Part shown: positions 48,665-62,555 of the stretch, one piece after another
Position numbering within the stretch: position 1 is the first letter of the stretch
Layout: each line of letters starts with the position of its first letter
From: Eulemur rufifrons
Taxonomy: Eukaryota > Chordata > Mammalia > Primates > Lemuridae
DNA: 64,000 bases
Assembly (NCBI RefSeq): GCF_041146395.1
Contig: NC_090989.1
Span: 122,201,501 to 122,265,500, forward strand
Direction of reading: 5' to 3'
Made by a program: the position numbers and the translations under genes
The notes under the pieces: model-generated
The model's input: only the letters and a program-made list of their open reading frames with translations
The model's database searches: none
What the model was told of the DNA's origin: nothing

Positions 48665-48905
48665 GCTAATATGTACCATGAACTGCTGGAAGGGCTAAGC
48701 CTGTGCTGACACATTTAATCCTCATAGCAATCTGATGAGGCAAGTACTGTTATTAGCTCCCTGCTGCAATTGAGGAAGAGAAGCACAGGGAGGTACAGGA
48801 ACCTGCCCATGGTCACACAGCTGGGGAATGGCAAGCTTCGATCTGAACTCTGGCAGCTCGGTTCCAGAGACTACACTCTTACCACTTCACTCATTGCTCT
48901 GCTCT
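48665..48905 (-). repeat. MIR element
   Basis: GACACATTTAATCCTCATAG, CAATTGAGGAAGAGAAGCAC and CATGGTCACACAGCTGGGGA follow reverse MIR. Other MIR pieces in this intron lie near 46.13-46.31, 50.13-50.30, 53.68-53.91, 55.48-55.58, 56.20-56.35 and 58.12-58.31 kb. Confidence 0.75.
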
Positions 48906-49460
48906 GCCCACGCCCCCAGGATGCTCTGCACCTTCAGGGAATTCATTTTCTATTGTTCTTTTCTTGACTTTTCTTCTCTCTTACCTGTTCTCTTCTATCA
49001 CTATTCCAGGGCTCTGTATGACACATCTGGTGTTCTTTTAATAATTTAGTTAACTTCATTTTGCAAGTAATTGGGGGGAGCTTGTAGTATACAATAAAAG
49101 AACTGAAAACCCCTGTTTTAATTCCTTCCTCTTCCCCAATCCTGACATCTCATGCACACCATTGTTTGGGAGAAGAAAAATTATATATATAAAGTTTCTT
49201 TTAAAATTACTTACACATATGATATATTTGTTACTGGATAATTTGTATAAATAGAATTTTATTTCATTTCCTAGTGATTTTAAATGTCATCTTCTTATAA
49301 GTAGGTCTTCCTTCCCCATTAATCTAGGTTTCTTCTGTAAGATATTTTGTCCATTGCCATTTTAAACTCTTATGACAATTAATCACAGGAGTCTGAGAAG
49401 TCTTCTGAGCCATCCTCTGTCACTAAGCAAGGTGGCAGCTGGGCTATCCCAGGTGCTTGG

Positions 49461-49950
49461 TGTGGTGATTTAAAGTTGTGTCTATAAGTTCTCTGATACT
49501 CCTCCCATCAAGAGATAGAGTCTATTTCCCCACTCCCTGAACCTAGTGGGCCTTTGTGACTGCCTTGATGAACGCAATGAAGCAAAAGCAACACCACATG
49601 CCTCCCCAGGCCAGGGTAGAAAAGATCATGCAATTTCTGCAGGTTTCTCTTGGAGGCTTTCAGCTCCATGTAGGAATGCCAGCTCCCTTGAGGTGGCCCC
49701 ATGGAGAGACCTCATAGTGAGAGACAGGAACACCTGAGCAGCTGCCCCAGCCCCAGCCAGGCACCAGACATGAGAATAAAGAAGCCTCCAAGATGATCCC
49801 AGCCCCAGGCACTATCGATGGCAAGCACACAAGAGACTCCAGGTGAGAGTTACCTAGTTGAGCCCACTCAACCTTAAGATTTGTGAGCAAAATAAATGAT
49901 TATAACTGCTTTATGTTTTTGTTTTTTTGCATCCATAGATAACTGAAACA
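49461..49950 (+). mobile_element. MLT1-type LTR (older subfamily)
   Basis: Starts near TGTGGTGATTTAAAGTTGTG, contains ACTCCTCCCATCAAGAGATA and a Ser/Pro-type CAGCCCCAGCCAGGC region, then GTGAGCAAAATAAATGATTA and ends ATAGATAACTGAAACA. Confidence 0.7.
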
Positions 49951-51199
49951 CTTAGAAATTTAGCTTCTGCATCTAATGTTTCAACAACAAAAGGAAAGAA
50001 TATTTACAGCATACCAAATCTGACCATCAAGTCTGTTGTCTACATGGGCAATAACATACAACCTTACCAGGAAAGCGGTTTTCCAATTTCAAGATTATTG
50101 CTCTTCAATTGGAAGGGATGCTAGGACTCTCGGTATCCAACTCCTTCACTTTACAGATGAGAAGGCTGAGGCCCAAGAAAGTGAAATGGCTTATCCTGGC
50201 CACACAGCTACATAGGGTTAGGGACAGGTAGGGACCCAGGCCAACTTATTGCCCAGCCAATCCACCTAGTTTCAAACTCAGTGTTCTTTTTATATTCACT
50301 GTGGTTCCAGTATTCTAGTGTGCTCCATCCTCTGAACTTCAATGATTCCTTTTATTTTAAAAATCAAATGTAAACTCCTAATTACTTGCAGCATGGTTTC
50401 CCTTAATCAGAAATAAATATGCATCATTGACTTCAGGGTGAACTGGGTGACTAATTTGAAGAGGCAACCCATGCCTGTGGCCTTGCTTCTTCATGAAACC
50501 AAGGCATTTTGGGTGCAAATCTTTGCTGTTTCCCTCTCTACAGGCTGCCACATTTCAAATGTCCCCTCTTGTCAAGTCCTGTTGGAGACATGCCTCATAT
50601 CACAGGGCTGCAGCACAGAAGGTTCAGATCAGTGCTCTGAACTAACTGGGGTCATCCCCTGGCGGGTTTCAGAAATGTCTGAGATTATTGGTTCCACAGC
50701 TAGACCGACAAGGTCCATGACTTCACTGGGAATTATTTCCCACAATATAATCTCTTGAACATGTGCCAGCCAGAAAACCACATGAGATGGGCCTGTGTGC
50801 CCCAGACACACCTATGGCCTCCAGCCAACACGCATTCACCTTGTGCTGTAGCTCTGGAGGCTGACAGATCAGATCTTCCTAACGAAAGCATGTACGAACA
50901 TGTGAACACACATGCATGTGTGCTCACACATATACACACTGACACAGAGCACAGGTCCTTTCCTGGGATCAAGAAACAGGCAAGAATGACAAATTTGCAG
51001 CTTGAGTCCCCCCCATCATCTCCATGCTAACATATGGTTAAGTCATTTGTCCAAGATCGAAAGGACTGCTGTGTAGCAGTACCAGGATTTAAACCCAGGT
51101 TTCTCTGACCCTGGCTGCCCAAGAGATCCTGGAGACTGAGAAGCCAGCTGCCATGCTTCCTCCTCAGAAGCCTGAGTAGCCCAAGGAAGGACCCATGTT

Positions 51200-51712
51200 G
51201 AAAGGAACTGAGGCTCCTGGCCTTCAGTCCCAGCTGAACTTCCAGATGACAGATAGTACCAACTTGTTAGCTGTGTGAGTGAGCCATCTAGAAAGTGTAC
51301 AGATCTTCTAGCCTATCAACAAGAAGCGTTTACATAGCATTTTTTTTTTAAAGAGACAGGGTCTCACTCTGTTGCCCAGGCTAGAGTGCAGTGGCATCAT
51401 TACATCATTATAGCTCACTGCAGCTTCGAACTCCTGGGCTCAAACAATCTTCTTGCCTGAGCCTCCCCAGTAGCTGGTACTACAGGCATGCGCCACCATG
51501 CCTAGCTAATTTCTAAAAATATTTTTTTGTAGAGATGGGGTCTCACTATGTTGCTCCAGCTGGTCTTGAACTACTGGCCTTGAGTGATCGTCCCACCTTG
51601 GCCTCCTAAAGTGCTGGGATTACAGGCATGAGCCACCATGCCTGGCTGATTATTATTGATTTTAGCCACTAAGTTTTGGGGTGGTTTGTTAGGCAGCAGC
51701 AGCAATAACTAG
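51200..51712 (+). mobile_element. MLT1-type LTR split by an Alu
   Basis: The left part (to about 51338) has CCAACTTGTTAGCTGTGTGA and AGCCATCTAGAAAGTGTACA. The right part (51650-51712) has TTTTAGCCACTAAGTTTTGG and GGTGGTTTGTTAGGCAGCAG, the usual MLT1 3' end. The start is uncertain. Confidence 0.65.
51340..51647 (-). mobile_element. Alu, full-length dimer, J-like
   Basis: A T10 tail is followed by GAGACAGGGTCTCACTCTGT..TCATTATAGCTCACTGCAGC..TCCTGGGCTCAAACAATCTT and, in the left arm, CCTCCTAAAGTGCTGGGATT. The 'ATAGCTCACTGCAGC' and 'CTCCTGGGCTCAA' wording is characteristic of old AluJ or strepsirrhine Alus rather than AluS/Y. Confidence 0.9.
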
Positions 51713-52139
51713 AATATCACCCATGTAGAAGTGAAATCAAAGCTTCTTCAGTGACTATTCTGGATTTAGACATCAGCGTTTTTTTTTAGTGCTGGAGCTC
51801 AGCAAGCTGATTTTGACTTGGGTTTCCTTATTGTCCTTTCCTGACCAGACTCAGGGAAAGAAAAACACCCCAATTCCAGGCTCTTCCTACAGCATCATGA
51901 TTTCTTTGATTGACAGCCACAGGTTCACCCCCAGGAAGAAAGGAACACATGTATGCTAGGAGGGCCATGAAGCTTCTTGGCACACACACTTTTTGGGCTT
52001 GGGGTACAGATGGGATAGAGTTGGAGGCTGGGACATGGTGCCAGCATATCAAGGACATGGCCATTTCCCTCAAGGAGCTGCTATTCTATAAGGGATTAAA
52101 GTCAGCTGTGACAGGGGCACAAACCCACACATTAAGTTC

Positions 52140-52885
52140 TCTCAAAGACTTTTCCCAAACAAAAATTAGAGTCAGAATTAGATGGATGAAAAGGTCAACT
52201 CGGCCTCTAATAAAATAACAGAGTCATTAATATTCAGGGAATATCTCTTTGACATCATGCGAAAGAAGAAAGAACACAAATGCACCAGTTCAGACTGCCT
52301 TGTACACTCCTAAACTAAAAGGAAGAGGCTCATAGAAAGTGCTCCATGTTTTACAGTAAAGAACCTGACAAACACTAAGTCAGCCAGGTGATCAAAGGCA
52401 ACACTAACAGGGATACAGTCATGTTGATACTATGTCCCTTGGCACGAGAATGGTACCTTATTTCTGCACTTTTTCTCGCCCAAACCTATAGCCCCAGTAT
52501 AACCATAAGAAAAACATCAGAAAAACCCCAATTGAGGGACATTTAGACATTAAAAGGTCATCAAAAACCAGGAAAGTCTGAGAAACTGTTACAGCCAAGA
52601 GGAGTCTCAGGAGACATGATGACTAAATGCAATGGGGTGCCCTGGATGAGACCCTGGAACAGGTAAAGGACATTAGGCTAAACCGAAGGGAATCTGAATA
52701 AAGCATGTACTCCAGTAAGAATAACGTATCTATATTGGTTCATTAATTGCGACAAATGTACCACAGTAATGTAAGATGTTAATAATGGAGGAAACTGGGT
52801 ACAAGGTATCTAGGTATCAAGGTATCTCTGTATTACCTTTGCAGTTTTTCTGTACATTTAAAGCACTCTAAAATTTAAAAAAACA
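52140..52885 (+). mobile_element. Old L1 3' end, plus orientation
   Basis: ACATGATGACTAAATGCAAT, CCTGGATGAGACCCTGGAAC, CAGTAATGTAAGATGTTAAT and a tail near TTTTTCTGTACATTTAAAGC..AAAAAA follow an L1M-type 3' UTR. The left edge is approximate. Confidence 0.65.
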
Positions 52886-55800
52886 TTTGCAAAGAAAAGG
52901 TCCACCCAGGACAGACAACAGGGACAATGTGGAGGCTATCCCGGGGGGTGGGTTCTAGAAGGGGCATAGCTGAAATGGGGTTTGTAGGCAACTTTCCCAG
53001 CCACCTGTGTGAGATCGTGTGTCCACCGGTGGGGGCGTGCAGATGGTGAGGGGGGACTGAGGCCTTTCCTTTCCTCTTGCCAGCTTCTGGCTCCTCAGGT
53101 CTCTCTTAATCTAGCGGGTAGATTCTGATCTAATGTATCTTCTGATGTGTTTTGGAGCCTACTTAGAGAGAGAGGAGGGAAAATTCCATGGCTATTGCTG
53201 CATCTGTCTATATTCCCCCGATTCTTACCTTTTTAGTATTCTCATTCAAAGTGTGGACTTTGGAGGTGAAATGGTCAGGGAGACTAATAACAGCCTGAAC
53301 ACAGTTTTTAACTTGTTCAAACGCCAGTTGAGGAATCAGGGTAAATGCCACCCATGTAATATAAACAGCCACCACTTTCTGACCAACCCGGCTGAGTGAA
53401 AATCAAAGCTTATTCATCGTTACCATGGAGACAGATTCCCTGTGTTTAAACATGGAGGCCATATAAGTTGTCGGACATGGATATCTCCATCCATTCTAAA
53501 TTTCTGCCCATACTCCTTTCCTGCTAGGTGATGACGCATTCATCTGCAAAATCCAACTTCACTGTCACCTTGTCTTGGCAAACTCAAGGACCCGCAGACT
53601 GTGGCTCCCTGCCCAGTGCTCCTAGGATACTCTGTCCCCAATCATACTGTGACCCTTCTCCCCACAGACCTTCAGTAGAGGGCACAGTGGGAAGGCCATG
53701 GACCTGGGGTCAGTGGGATTTGGGTTCAATCCTGGTTCTGTAACTTCCTAGCTGTGGAACTCAGGCAAATGAGTTAAGCTTTGTTTTTCTCAGCTGTATA
53801 GAAAGGACAATAGTGCCTAACTGCAGGGCGCTTTCAGGAGTGGGAATAAGAGATTAAGATGCACGGAGGGCCCCACGCAGTGCCTGGCACTCAACAGGTG
53901 GTAGCTCTTGTTTTAGTTTCTAAACTAAACTTATAGGTCACTCCCCTGCGGCTGTGAGCCTTTCGAGTTGAACCATCTGGAGCCCCAGAACTTAGTTCAC
54001 GACCTGACACATAGCAAAAGCACAGTAATGCTTTTGAGACAACGTGAGAATGAAAGAATACTTAAATAATTCCACACACCTGTGTTATTTGCAGCTGAAG
54101 GCTTACCACAAAATTAGAGATGTTTGTTTCTTTGAAGACAATGTCAATGAAAGAAAGCAGTAAATAATGTCAATTCTGTGACAAGGCAGTTCAGGGTGTG
54201 CGTGTGTGTATGTGTGTATGTGTGTATTTATCTTGTTTTTACTTTGCTTGTTTCAGCGATTAACATTAACTGCTTCAAATAAGCACATACCCCACAAGCC
54301 AGAGGCAGCAGAAGGGTGAGCTGGAACCCGCTGGCTGCAGATCTGCTCCGGACACCCTCTCCCACAGTTGCCCCGCTGTGGTGAGGTCCACTCCTAATTA
54401 CCTGAGCCTACCGGCCTGCATTTCTTTCCAAAGTTGTAATGGGTGGTGTGAAAGTGTTTGCCAAGATTGGGATTTTACAGAGACGAGTCCCAGGTTTTGC
54501 TGGTTCAAACTTATGCTTTCAGAAAGTTTTGATGGGAACAGTAGGAAGTAGGACACAGTGGAGGAGGTTTTGCGGGGGGCAGCTGATGGGGCAGCCCCGA
54601 GACAGAACAGGCCCACCGTGGCGTCTCCAGAACACCTGGCTCCTAGAGACCCAATACTCACTCCCAGGGCCTGCAGCCCACGGCTTGGGTGGGGCCCAAC
54701 AGGCTCCTCAGAGAGCCTAACAGGACCTTTGGGACTGCCAAGGGACCCTGTGGAGCGTCCGGGGACCTGCCCAAAGAGGCTGAGGTACCTGACCTGAGCA
54801 CAGCAGCGTCTGTGTACACTTAGCTGCACAATCTCCAAAGCCAGAGGAGAAGAAAAAGACACAAAGTCCTGGCCTGATCATGCCTGAGAATCACTTACCA
54901 AAAAGAGCATTGGGGGCTTTTGACCTGACATCCTCCTGGGTGTGCTGACAGTCTAAAGTGTCATCTCAGCACAAAAGAGCTTGCTGAGGAGGGAGGAGAA
55001 GAGGCTGCGGCTGGTGGCTAGCAGGGATGATGGTAAAGTGTCAGGAGGAGGGGCGTGGGCCGGGCAGAGCCCACTGGGGAGTGGCTGATGTCCAAGAAGG
55101 GTCTGTTCCCTACTCCTGAGCCCCTGTGGCAGCCCCTGTAGCGTCCTGCAAGGCTGCTTGCTATTCTCCATGGCTTCCGGGCGGGTGGCTGCAGGGCTGT
55201 CTGGCCCTGCTCTCTTCGGTTGCCAAAGGTTCACTGCCTGCTCCAGTTTGCCTGGAACAAAATAGCTCAGGCAACACAGCTGTGCATCCTTGTGAAATTG
55301 CCTAATTTCCCATTTCAAGGCAGGCTGCCCATACCCCAAGGCATAATTTAGGTTTTGGGCACGAGTTGGATTTCACAACTGAATTCTGAAACTCAGTCCT
55401 CTAGGCTGTGCATGCTTTTCCTCCCCTGCTCCCTCCTCCATTATCCACCCCTCCCCACTATCAGTAATGATACTACTACTAATGCTAAATTTCCACTTAT
55501 GGAGAACCTACTATGTGCCACACATTGTACTAAGCAATTTCTATATAGCTTCTTACTCAGTCTTTACAAACCCTGTAGTGCAGAAAAGAACAAACCTTAA
55601 CCCATGTCCTCGTAGGACCTATATGATTATAAAGTACCCATACTCCACTTCTTTATTATTCTCTTTTGGGTATAGATCTGTGGATTTAGGTACCTGTGTG
55701 ATTAACTGTGGATTTGAAGATAGCTTTCTGGTGAAAAAACTAATAAGACCATCTTGTCCATGTAAAACAGGGGAGACATAAACAACATACACAGAACAAG

Positions 55801-58319
55801 GAGAGAACAATGGAAGATGATCTATATAATTCAGTACCATGTTGGGTGGAACAGATTTTAGTGTAGCAGCTTCTCAGGGAGCCCAAGAAAGCTGGAGGAA
55901 CCCGAGAAGGCTTCCTGGAGGAGGGGAAAGCTGAGTCCTTTTATTACCACTCCACCATTTGTTCATTTCTTCATTCACACATTCAACAAACATTTATTGA
56001 GGGCTGAGTGTGGCTTTGTGTTTCCCAGATAAATTACTACCCTGATTTCAGCCATGGAAATCAATTTCAACCATGGTGGCTGTTATTACCTCATTCCCCA
56101 CCATGAGCAATAAAATGCATATTGGCAGGGAAAATTCTGAAAAGGTAAGTTTATCCATGGGCAGAAGATCTTTACAGTGTGCTATGTTCAGAACAGGAAC
56201 ATACATTTAAAAAGCATCTACTGTATTTGCAAGTATTTTACTCCTGCAAACTGATTTCACACAGCAACTTTTGTGAGGTGGGTCTCATTCCCTAGAACTG
56301 AGGTTCAGAGAGGTTAAGAGATTTATTCAAGGTGGAGCCAAGATGCACACCTAAGTACATTCATGTTTTTCTCTCCTTCTCTGCTTCCTTCTTTCTATTT
56401 TCAGCTGTAGCTGCTGCCAGCTGCAAACTCCTTTAGTAGTAATGCTTGATTACTTCTGCTCCTGGTGAGCTCAGAACCTGATCAAAGGGCTGCTAGCTTC
56501 AGCAGGCCTCAGAGAAGAGAAAAAGACGATCTTACAGAGTCAGGCTTTCCAGGGTCATTCCATTCTGGTCTGACCTCCACTCCAGGCACCTAGTTCAAAC
56601 CTTGCTTCTGAGATGAACCCAAGAAAATAAGATCAGGGTGAAAACTGGACCACATCCCTTGAGAAACTCTAACCTCCAGAGTAAGCCTGGGGGTGGCGTG
56701 GGGAAGGTCCACTGCAACCCAGCTTGGGGATGCTGTCTCTTGCAGACACACCCTTCTCAGTAATAGAAGCGTAGCTGCCCTATCTCCTGGGTAGGAGGAG
56801 GAGGGAAAGGGGTTCCTTGCTTCTGAGATTTCCTTAGCTGATCCTCCCTTACCCAACCACAGTTCCCAACAACCCAGATACCCAAGGCACAGAGATAACA
56901 CTCCCCATGTATATCCTGTGCCTTCTTTCTTCTCTTTCCTGAGGAGTGTGGAGAGAAAACACACACTGGAATCAGACAGAACTAGGTATAAATCCACTTA
57001 CTAGCTTTAATACCTGGCATCAGTTTCCCAGATAAGCTAGCTAGGTTGGGATTCTGTCTAGCTCTTTCCATTCACCATGGTGTCTTCTCTTTGGTTTTTT
57101 TAGATTTTGCACTGAGTTGATGCAACGGACGCTGCCCCTGCTGGCCACCACCCAGCTTCCTCCCCCAAACCCGCAACAATGAGGCTCTCCTTTCATAGCT
57201 GCTGGAGTGTTGGCCGCCCAGGGCACATGGCTGAGCTTGCCTTCAGGAATGGCCCTGGGATGAAGAGAGCTGCCTTGCTCATGGTTACACCCTCTTCCTG
57301 GGAAACCTGTATCCAAGGACTGGTTTGTGTGAGATTAAAAGGACTGCATCTGCCTTAAAAGAGCTTCCTTGACTCAATTTTGGAGGACTGTGAAGGGCCA
57401 TCCCAGCTCCGGAGTTCCCCATAGAGTTGGCTAAGGCCTTGGTGTGACTGCACCACAGCCCAGCTTCTCCCCCTGCCTAATCCTGCCTCCCTTACTCTTC
57501 TCAAGGTGTTGATTCTGGGAACAATTCCCCAAAAACTCCTGTATGCAAAGTTCCAGCTCCTAGTCTGCTTCCTGGGAACCAGGTCTGCAACAGATGGTGT
57601 CCAATCAATGCTTGTGGTGAGGGGATGGTTATTCCTTTTTGTTGTTCCCTTCCCTTGTCTTACTCCCCTGGATTCCTTCCATCTCATTCAACACCGCTTC
57701 AGAGATTTGCCCCCTCCAGCTAGGCTTCCTTGATGTACCCCTTCCTGGTTCTGGTCACCCTAATCACAAATGCCACTCTAACAGATGGTATGTAAGGCTT
57801 TCATTCCTGCCATTGTGTATTTTCTCACATCTTCCCATTAGCCTGGAAGCTCCTTATGAATAGGCAATTTCAAATTTAATTTTAAAATATTCCTTCTCAC
57901 CCAGTCATATATAGTGATGGTTGGTGGCACTTAATCCTGCTGGCAAAAGACGCTTGACAAATCCCTTATCACTGCCCCACCTTTCTCTCTTACTATTTAA
58001 TTCAGTCAGCACACACTGGCTGTCCTGTCTGAGCTAGGAATGGTCTGTGCTGTGGGGACACACACAGAAATGTTCTCTCCCTAACATCCAGGGAGTTGTG
58101 GTTGAGGAGAGCCTTGTGGAAAAGTGGGTGAGCCCAGGCTGGACTGCCAAGGTTCAAACCTCTCTCTCCCACTCAGTGATCTGGGGCAAGTTATTTAAGC
58201 TCTCCATGCCTTAGTTTCCTTACCTTTAAAATGAGAATAATAAGAATATTATTATAATACTATTATCCACCTCATAGGATTATTGTGAGGATTAAAGGAG
58301 GTACACTGGCAGCATTATT

Positions 58320-58420
58320 TTAAGTCTGCATTGTCCAGTATGGTAGCCACTAGCCACACGCAGCTACTGAGCCCTCTAAATGTAGTTACATGCTATAAGT
58401 ATAAAATACATACCCAATTT
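58320..58420 (+). repeat. hAT-type transposon fossil, left half
   Basis: ATTGTCCAGTATGGTAGCCA and CTAGCCACACGCAGCTACTG up to ACATACCCAATTT. The same consensus resumes at 59462, so the intervening roughly 1.04 kb was inserted. CCAATTT occurs at 58414-58420 and again at 59462-59468. Confidence 0.75.
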
Positions 58421-58937
58421 CCTCCCCACCTTTTAGAAATTTGTATACATTTGTGGGGTACAAGTACAATTTACTATTAAATATATTGATATATCACATT
58501 GTGGTGAAGTCAGGGCCTTCAGTGTATACATCAATGAAGCAATGCACATTGTACCCACTAAGCAACCTTCCATCATCCACCCCTCCCACTCTCTGACCCC
58601 TGTGAGTCTCCATCATCCATCATTCCACACTCATTGTCCAGGTATACACAGTATTTGGCTCCCACATGTAAGTGAGAACATGTGTATTTGTCTTTCTGTG
58701 TCTGAGTTGGTTCACATAAGATAATGGCCTCCAGTTCCATCCATGTTGCTGCAAAAGACATGGTTTCATTCTTTTTTATAGTTGAATAGTATTCCATTGT
58801 GTATATATACCACATTATTCAATCTTCTGTTGATAGACACTTTGGTTGATTCCACATCTTTGCTATTGTGAATAGTGCTGCAATAAACATATGAGTGCAG
58901 GTATCTTTTTATATATTGATTTATTTTCCTTTTTTAA
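58421..58937 (-). mobile_element. L1 3' end, L1 half of a probable Alu-L1 chimera
   Basis: On the minus strand the end of ORF2 is readable (58815 leftwards: MWYIYTMEYYSTIKKNE.., a classic L1 ORF2 C-terminal block) but is degraded by stops. The 3' UTR then runs to CCCCACAAATGTATACAAAT near 58440, where L1MA/L1PB-type elements end. The 3' end is complete, while the 5' side switches to Alu sequence at about 58937 in the same orientation. No clean polyA tail remains. Confidence 0.85.
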
Positions 58938-59460
<523 letters not shown>

Positions 59461-59461
59461 T

Positions 59462-59680
59462 CCAATTTTGAAAACTAGTATAAAAAATGCAGAATATTCC
59501 ATTAATAACTTTTTGTATTGATTACATGTTGAAATGATAATATTTTAGGTATGTTGGACTAAATATATTCTTAAAATTAATTTTACTTTTTTATTAATGT
59601 GATACTATACATATTGAAATTATATGTATGGCTCATATTATATTTCTATTGGACAGTGCCGATCTAAGTCTTTGCTATAA
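59462..59680 (+). repeat. hAT-type transposon fossil, right half
   Basis: CCAATTTTGAAAACTAGTAT, TTGATTACATGTTGAAATGA and TTTCTATTGGACAGTGCCGA complete the element begun at 58320. Confidence 0.75.
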
Positions 59681-59734
59681 AAATAACAAAAAGCAAAATA
59701 TAAGAACTATCATCATGGAGGTATATGCACTGCC

Positions 59735-59860
59735 AGAAGGGCCACTGTAAGTGTGGATGACCAGCATCAGCACCACCTGGGACTCTGCTAGAAAGGCAGA
59801 CTGTTAGGTCCCCCTTCCAGATTGAATTAGCGACTCTGAAGAAAGGTCTGTCATCCACCA
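59735..59860. repeat. MER5A-like hAT-Charlie fossil
   Basis: CCAGCATCAGCACCACCTGG and GACTCTGCTAGAAAGGCAGA match MER5A. Confidence 0.65.
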
Positions 59861-61009
59861 CACTAGTAACAGAGAAGACGGAGGGCAGGGGAGGACACAC
59901 AGAAACGGTCCCGGCATTTAGTAAGTTTGACATAAAAATAGTCAGAGGGCCTACAGCAAATATGCATCCCATTTGGCTTGTTTTCTCCAGATGCTTTTTT
60001 CTGGAAACCATGCCCTCTGGCCCGGTTGGGTCCCCTGCCCTCTGCACCTTTTTCATCTAAAGTGTGCCAAGAACAAATGGAATCTAAACAGTGTGCCCTT
60101 AGTGGAATTAATTTGCATTTCTACAGCATGACCTCAATAGGTGTGTGTGCTATTCCCTGTGATGTGCTCACCACCAGCTGGACGTGGTGCAGATGGGCAG
60201 CCCAGGTTCAGAGCAGAGGGCGGGGGGAAAGCAGCAAGAGCTCAGCAGCCAGCCCGTGACAAGTGGGTCGGCTTCTAAATAGAGCCACTTCCTGAGAGTA
60301 CATAAGCCAGGGCGGGATTAGCAGTGGCTGCAGAGATCCCTTCCCATTAGGTGAAGATTCTACACTAACGCTATGATTTTGCTTTGGATTTATGGTCTTT
60401 ATTTCCTCTGGGGCTCCTACCAAATGGAAGTCTTTCAGTAGATGAAGCTCAAATTTTGCCCTTGGTCTTCATAGAGAGGGACATGTGTCCAAAGAAGCCC
60501 CTGCATTGTGGCATGGGTATGACACGGTGTGACTCAAGGCACTTGGTGAGCTCAGGTCCCATTTCTTTCCCTGGGGGAATGGGAGGGGATAGCTGGGAAG
60601 AGGGGGCTCCAGGGGACATCATCATCATGGAGGATGTTGTGGCTGCGGAACAAACTCATCCTTATACAGAAGCCTGTCTTTGCTCTCTGCCCAACCCACC
60701 CCCTGCCCCAGGTTCCTTTTTATTTAAAGCTTGTGAACTCGCAGCCATCTTTGCTCATAATGATGATATCACCTATATGCACTGAATTATGCTGCAGAAC
60801 TTTTGGGCCAGCAGCAAGGTTTCTGTTACACTGTTTTCTGTAAATATGCATAGCTTTGGGTCTGTGGCCCTCATCCACCACAGCAGGAAGGGCAAGCATC
60901 ACGTGAGCAGTGACAGCTGCATCAGATTTACTGGCAACAACACTAATAATATTAATTATAGAAGTGATAGTTACAGTGGTGGTGGTGGTTAAGAATGGTC
61001 AAATAGATA

Positions 61010-61720
61010 TCATTTATTTGGTCCTACTATGTTCCACGTACTGTGTTAAGTACTTTCCTACTATGCCAGATTATATTTTCCAAACACGACTGCCAAAATA
61101 TCTCGTCCCACAGGTTCTTTTAATAATGTGATGTTGATTGAGAGGTGGGGTCTGTGTTCCCTCCCCTTCCGTCTGGGCAGGCCTGTGACTCTGGCAGAAG
61201 TGACTCAATGAGTTCCAAGGCTAGGTCATGAAAGACAATGTGTAATAAGTTCAGCCACCCTGGAGCTACCACACAGAGATGGAAGGAGATGCCCAAGGAG
61301 TCCCAGCTGTCCAAGCCCCCAGCTGTATGAATCTTCCCAGCAGCAACTGCCAGACACGTGAGTGGGCAAACCTTCAGGTGACTTCAGCATAGTTGACCTG
61401 AGTGAAGCAGAGATGAGCTCTCTCCTCTAAATCCTGTCCAAATTGCAGGTTTTCTAACAAAATAAATGGTTTTATTGTTTTAAAATGCTATTTTTTTTGG
61501 GTGGTTTTGTTACACAGTAATAGTAAATGGAACTCCTACATTATGCCATTAAATCCACATGGTAATCTTTCAAACTAGGCATTATGGCTATCTTACAGAT
61601 GAGGAAATATGCAAGGGGTTAAGTAATTTGCCTGAGATTTCACAGCTGATATGTGGCAGAGTTGAGCTGCAAGCCCAGGACTGTCTTGCTCTGAGCACAG
61701 GATTTTGGAGTCACACCTTA
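61010..61720 (-). repeat. MIR element split by an MLT1 LTR
   Basis: The left piece (to about 61068) has GGTCCTACTATGTTCCACGT and ACTGTGTTAAGTACTTTCCT. The right piece (from about 61542) has TTACAGATGAGGAAATATGC and TCACAGCTGATATGTGGCAG. TATGCCA is found at both edges of the insert. Confidence 0.7.
61069..61541 (+). mobile_element. MLT1-type LTR inserted in MIR
   Basis: GAGAGGTGGGGTCTGTGTTC, ACACGTGAGTGGGCAAACCT, AAATAAATGGTTTTATTGTT and GTGGTTTTGTTACACAGTAA follow MLT1 order. TATGCCA at 61062-61068 and 61542-61548 is the probable target duplication. The precise LTR termini are decayed. Confidence 0.65.
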
Positions 61721-62555
61721 CCTAGCTTGGCCACTACAATGGGTCTGTAGCCCTGCCTAGAAATGTCTGTTAGATTACACATGAATCCAGATGGACATGT
61801 GTAAGCAGAAATGACCACTAGGTCTTTCCATATGTCGTCCTTCAAGGTCTGCAGATAAGGCTGATTCCTATGCCTGGTATGAAAAGATATTTGACCTTGA
61901 AGTGGGAATGGGAACAAAGGATGCTGGTGGCCTTGAGCTTGCATGAGGGCTGTGATGTCCTAGAACTCTGGAGGACTTTTAGAGGTTGGCCCGCTTTTTT
62001 TTCTTTTTTATCCATCCATAATATTATTTTAAGGAATGTGTTCTAAGAGTCAAAAGTCTTCCTCAGTGTCTTTTACTTTGGAGTCCGGTTAGTAAGCCAG
62101 AGATAGCCCATTTGGGATAACCTTTCAGGGATACAGAAAAGTCAGATGTGCTCCATACATTTCACCAGCTGGTACACCCAGAACAACTTGGGGGCTACAG
62201 TTGGAATTGGCAAACAGAGGGAATACCGTCAGAGACAGTGCACAGTAGGTGGGAGAAACAGTCACCAGCCTCACTTGTGGTGGATGGGACCTTCAACCAG
62301 GTGGAGCAGGTTTGCTCCTATAGAGCTGGTTTCCAGCCCAGATCCCCCAGCTGGGCTGGCTAAACACAGAACAGGTGCAGTCAGGGTCTGCTCATACCTC
62401 TCTATTTTTCTGGGGGTTCCCACACTTTAGGGCAGAGGCTTACCCTGTCTGCAATCATACTGGAGGCCTGACTTGACCCATCTTCTAATTACTGAATAGT
62501 CCTTCCTCTTTCATTGCTTCTTTTTTAGTGACTCAGGGAGTCATTTGTTCTGTTC

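Noticed and set aside
54190..54230. GT-rich run as a regulatory element
   Set aside because: It is a short imperfect GTGTGTAT simple repeat with nothing to suggest function.
54398..54862. 154-codon minus-strand open frame
   Set aside because: No known domain and no supporting splice or promoter context; overlapping open frames on the other strand are of similar quality.
58573..58815. L1 ORF2 C-terminal open frame as an active L1 product
   Set aside because: Only the last part of ORF2 is present, fused to Alu sequence, with no promoter or complete reading frame.
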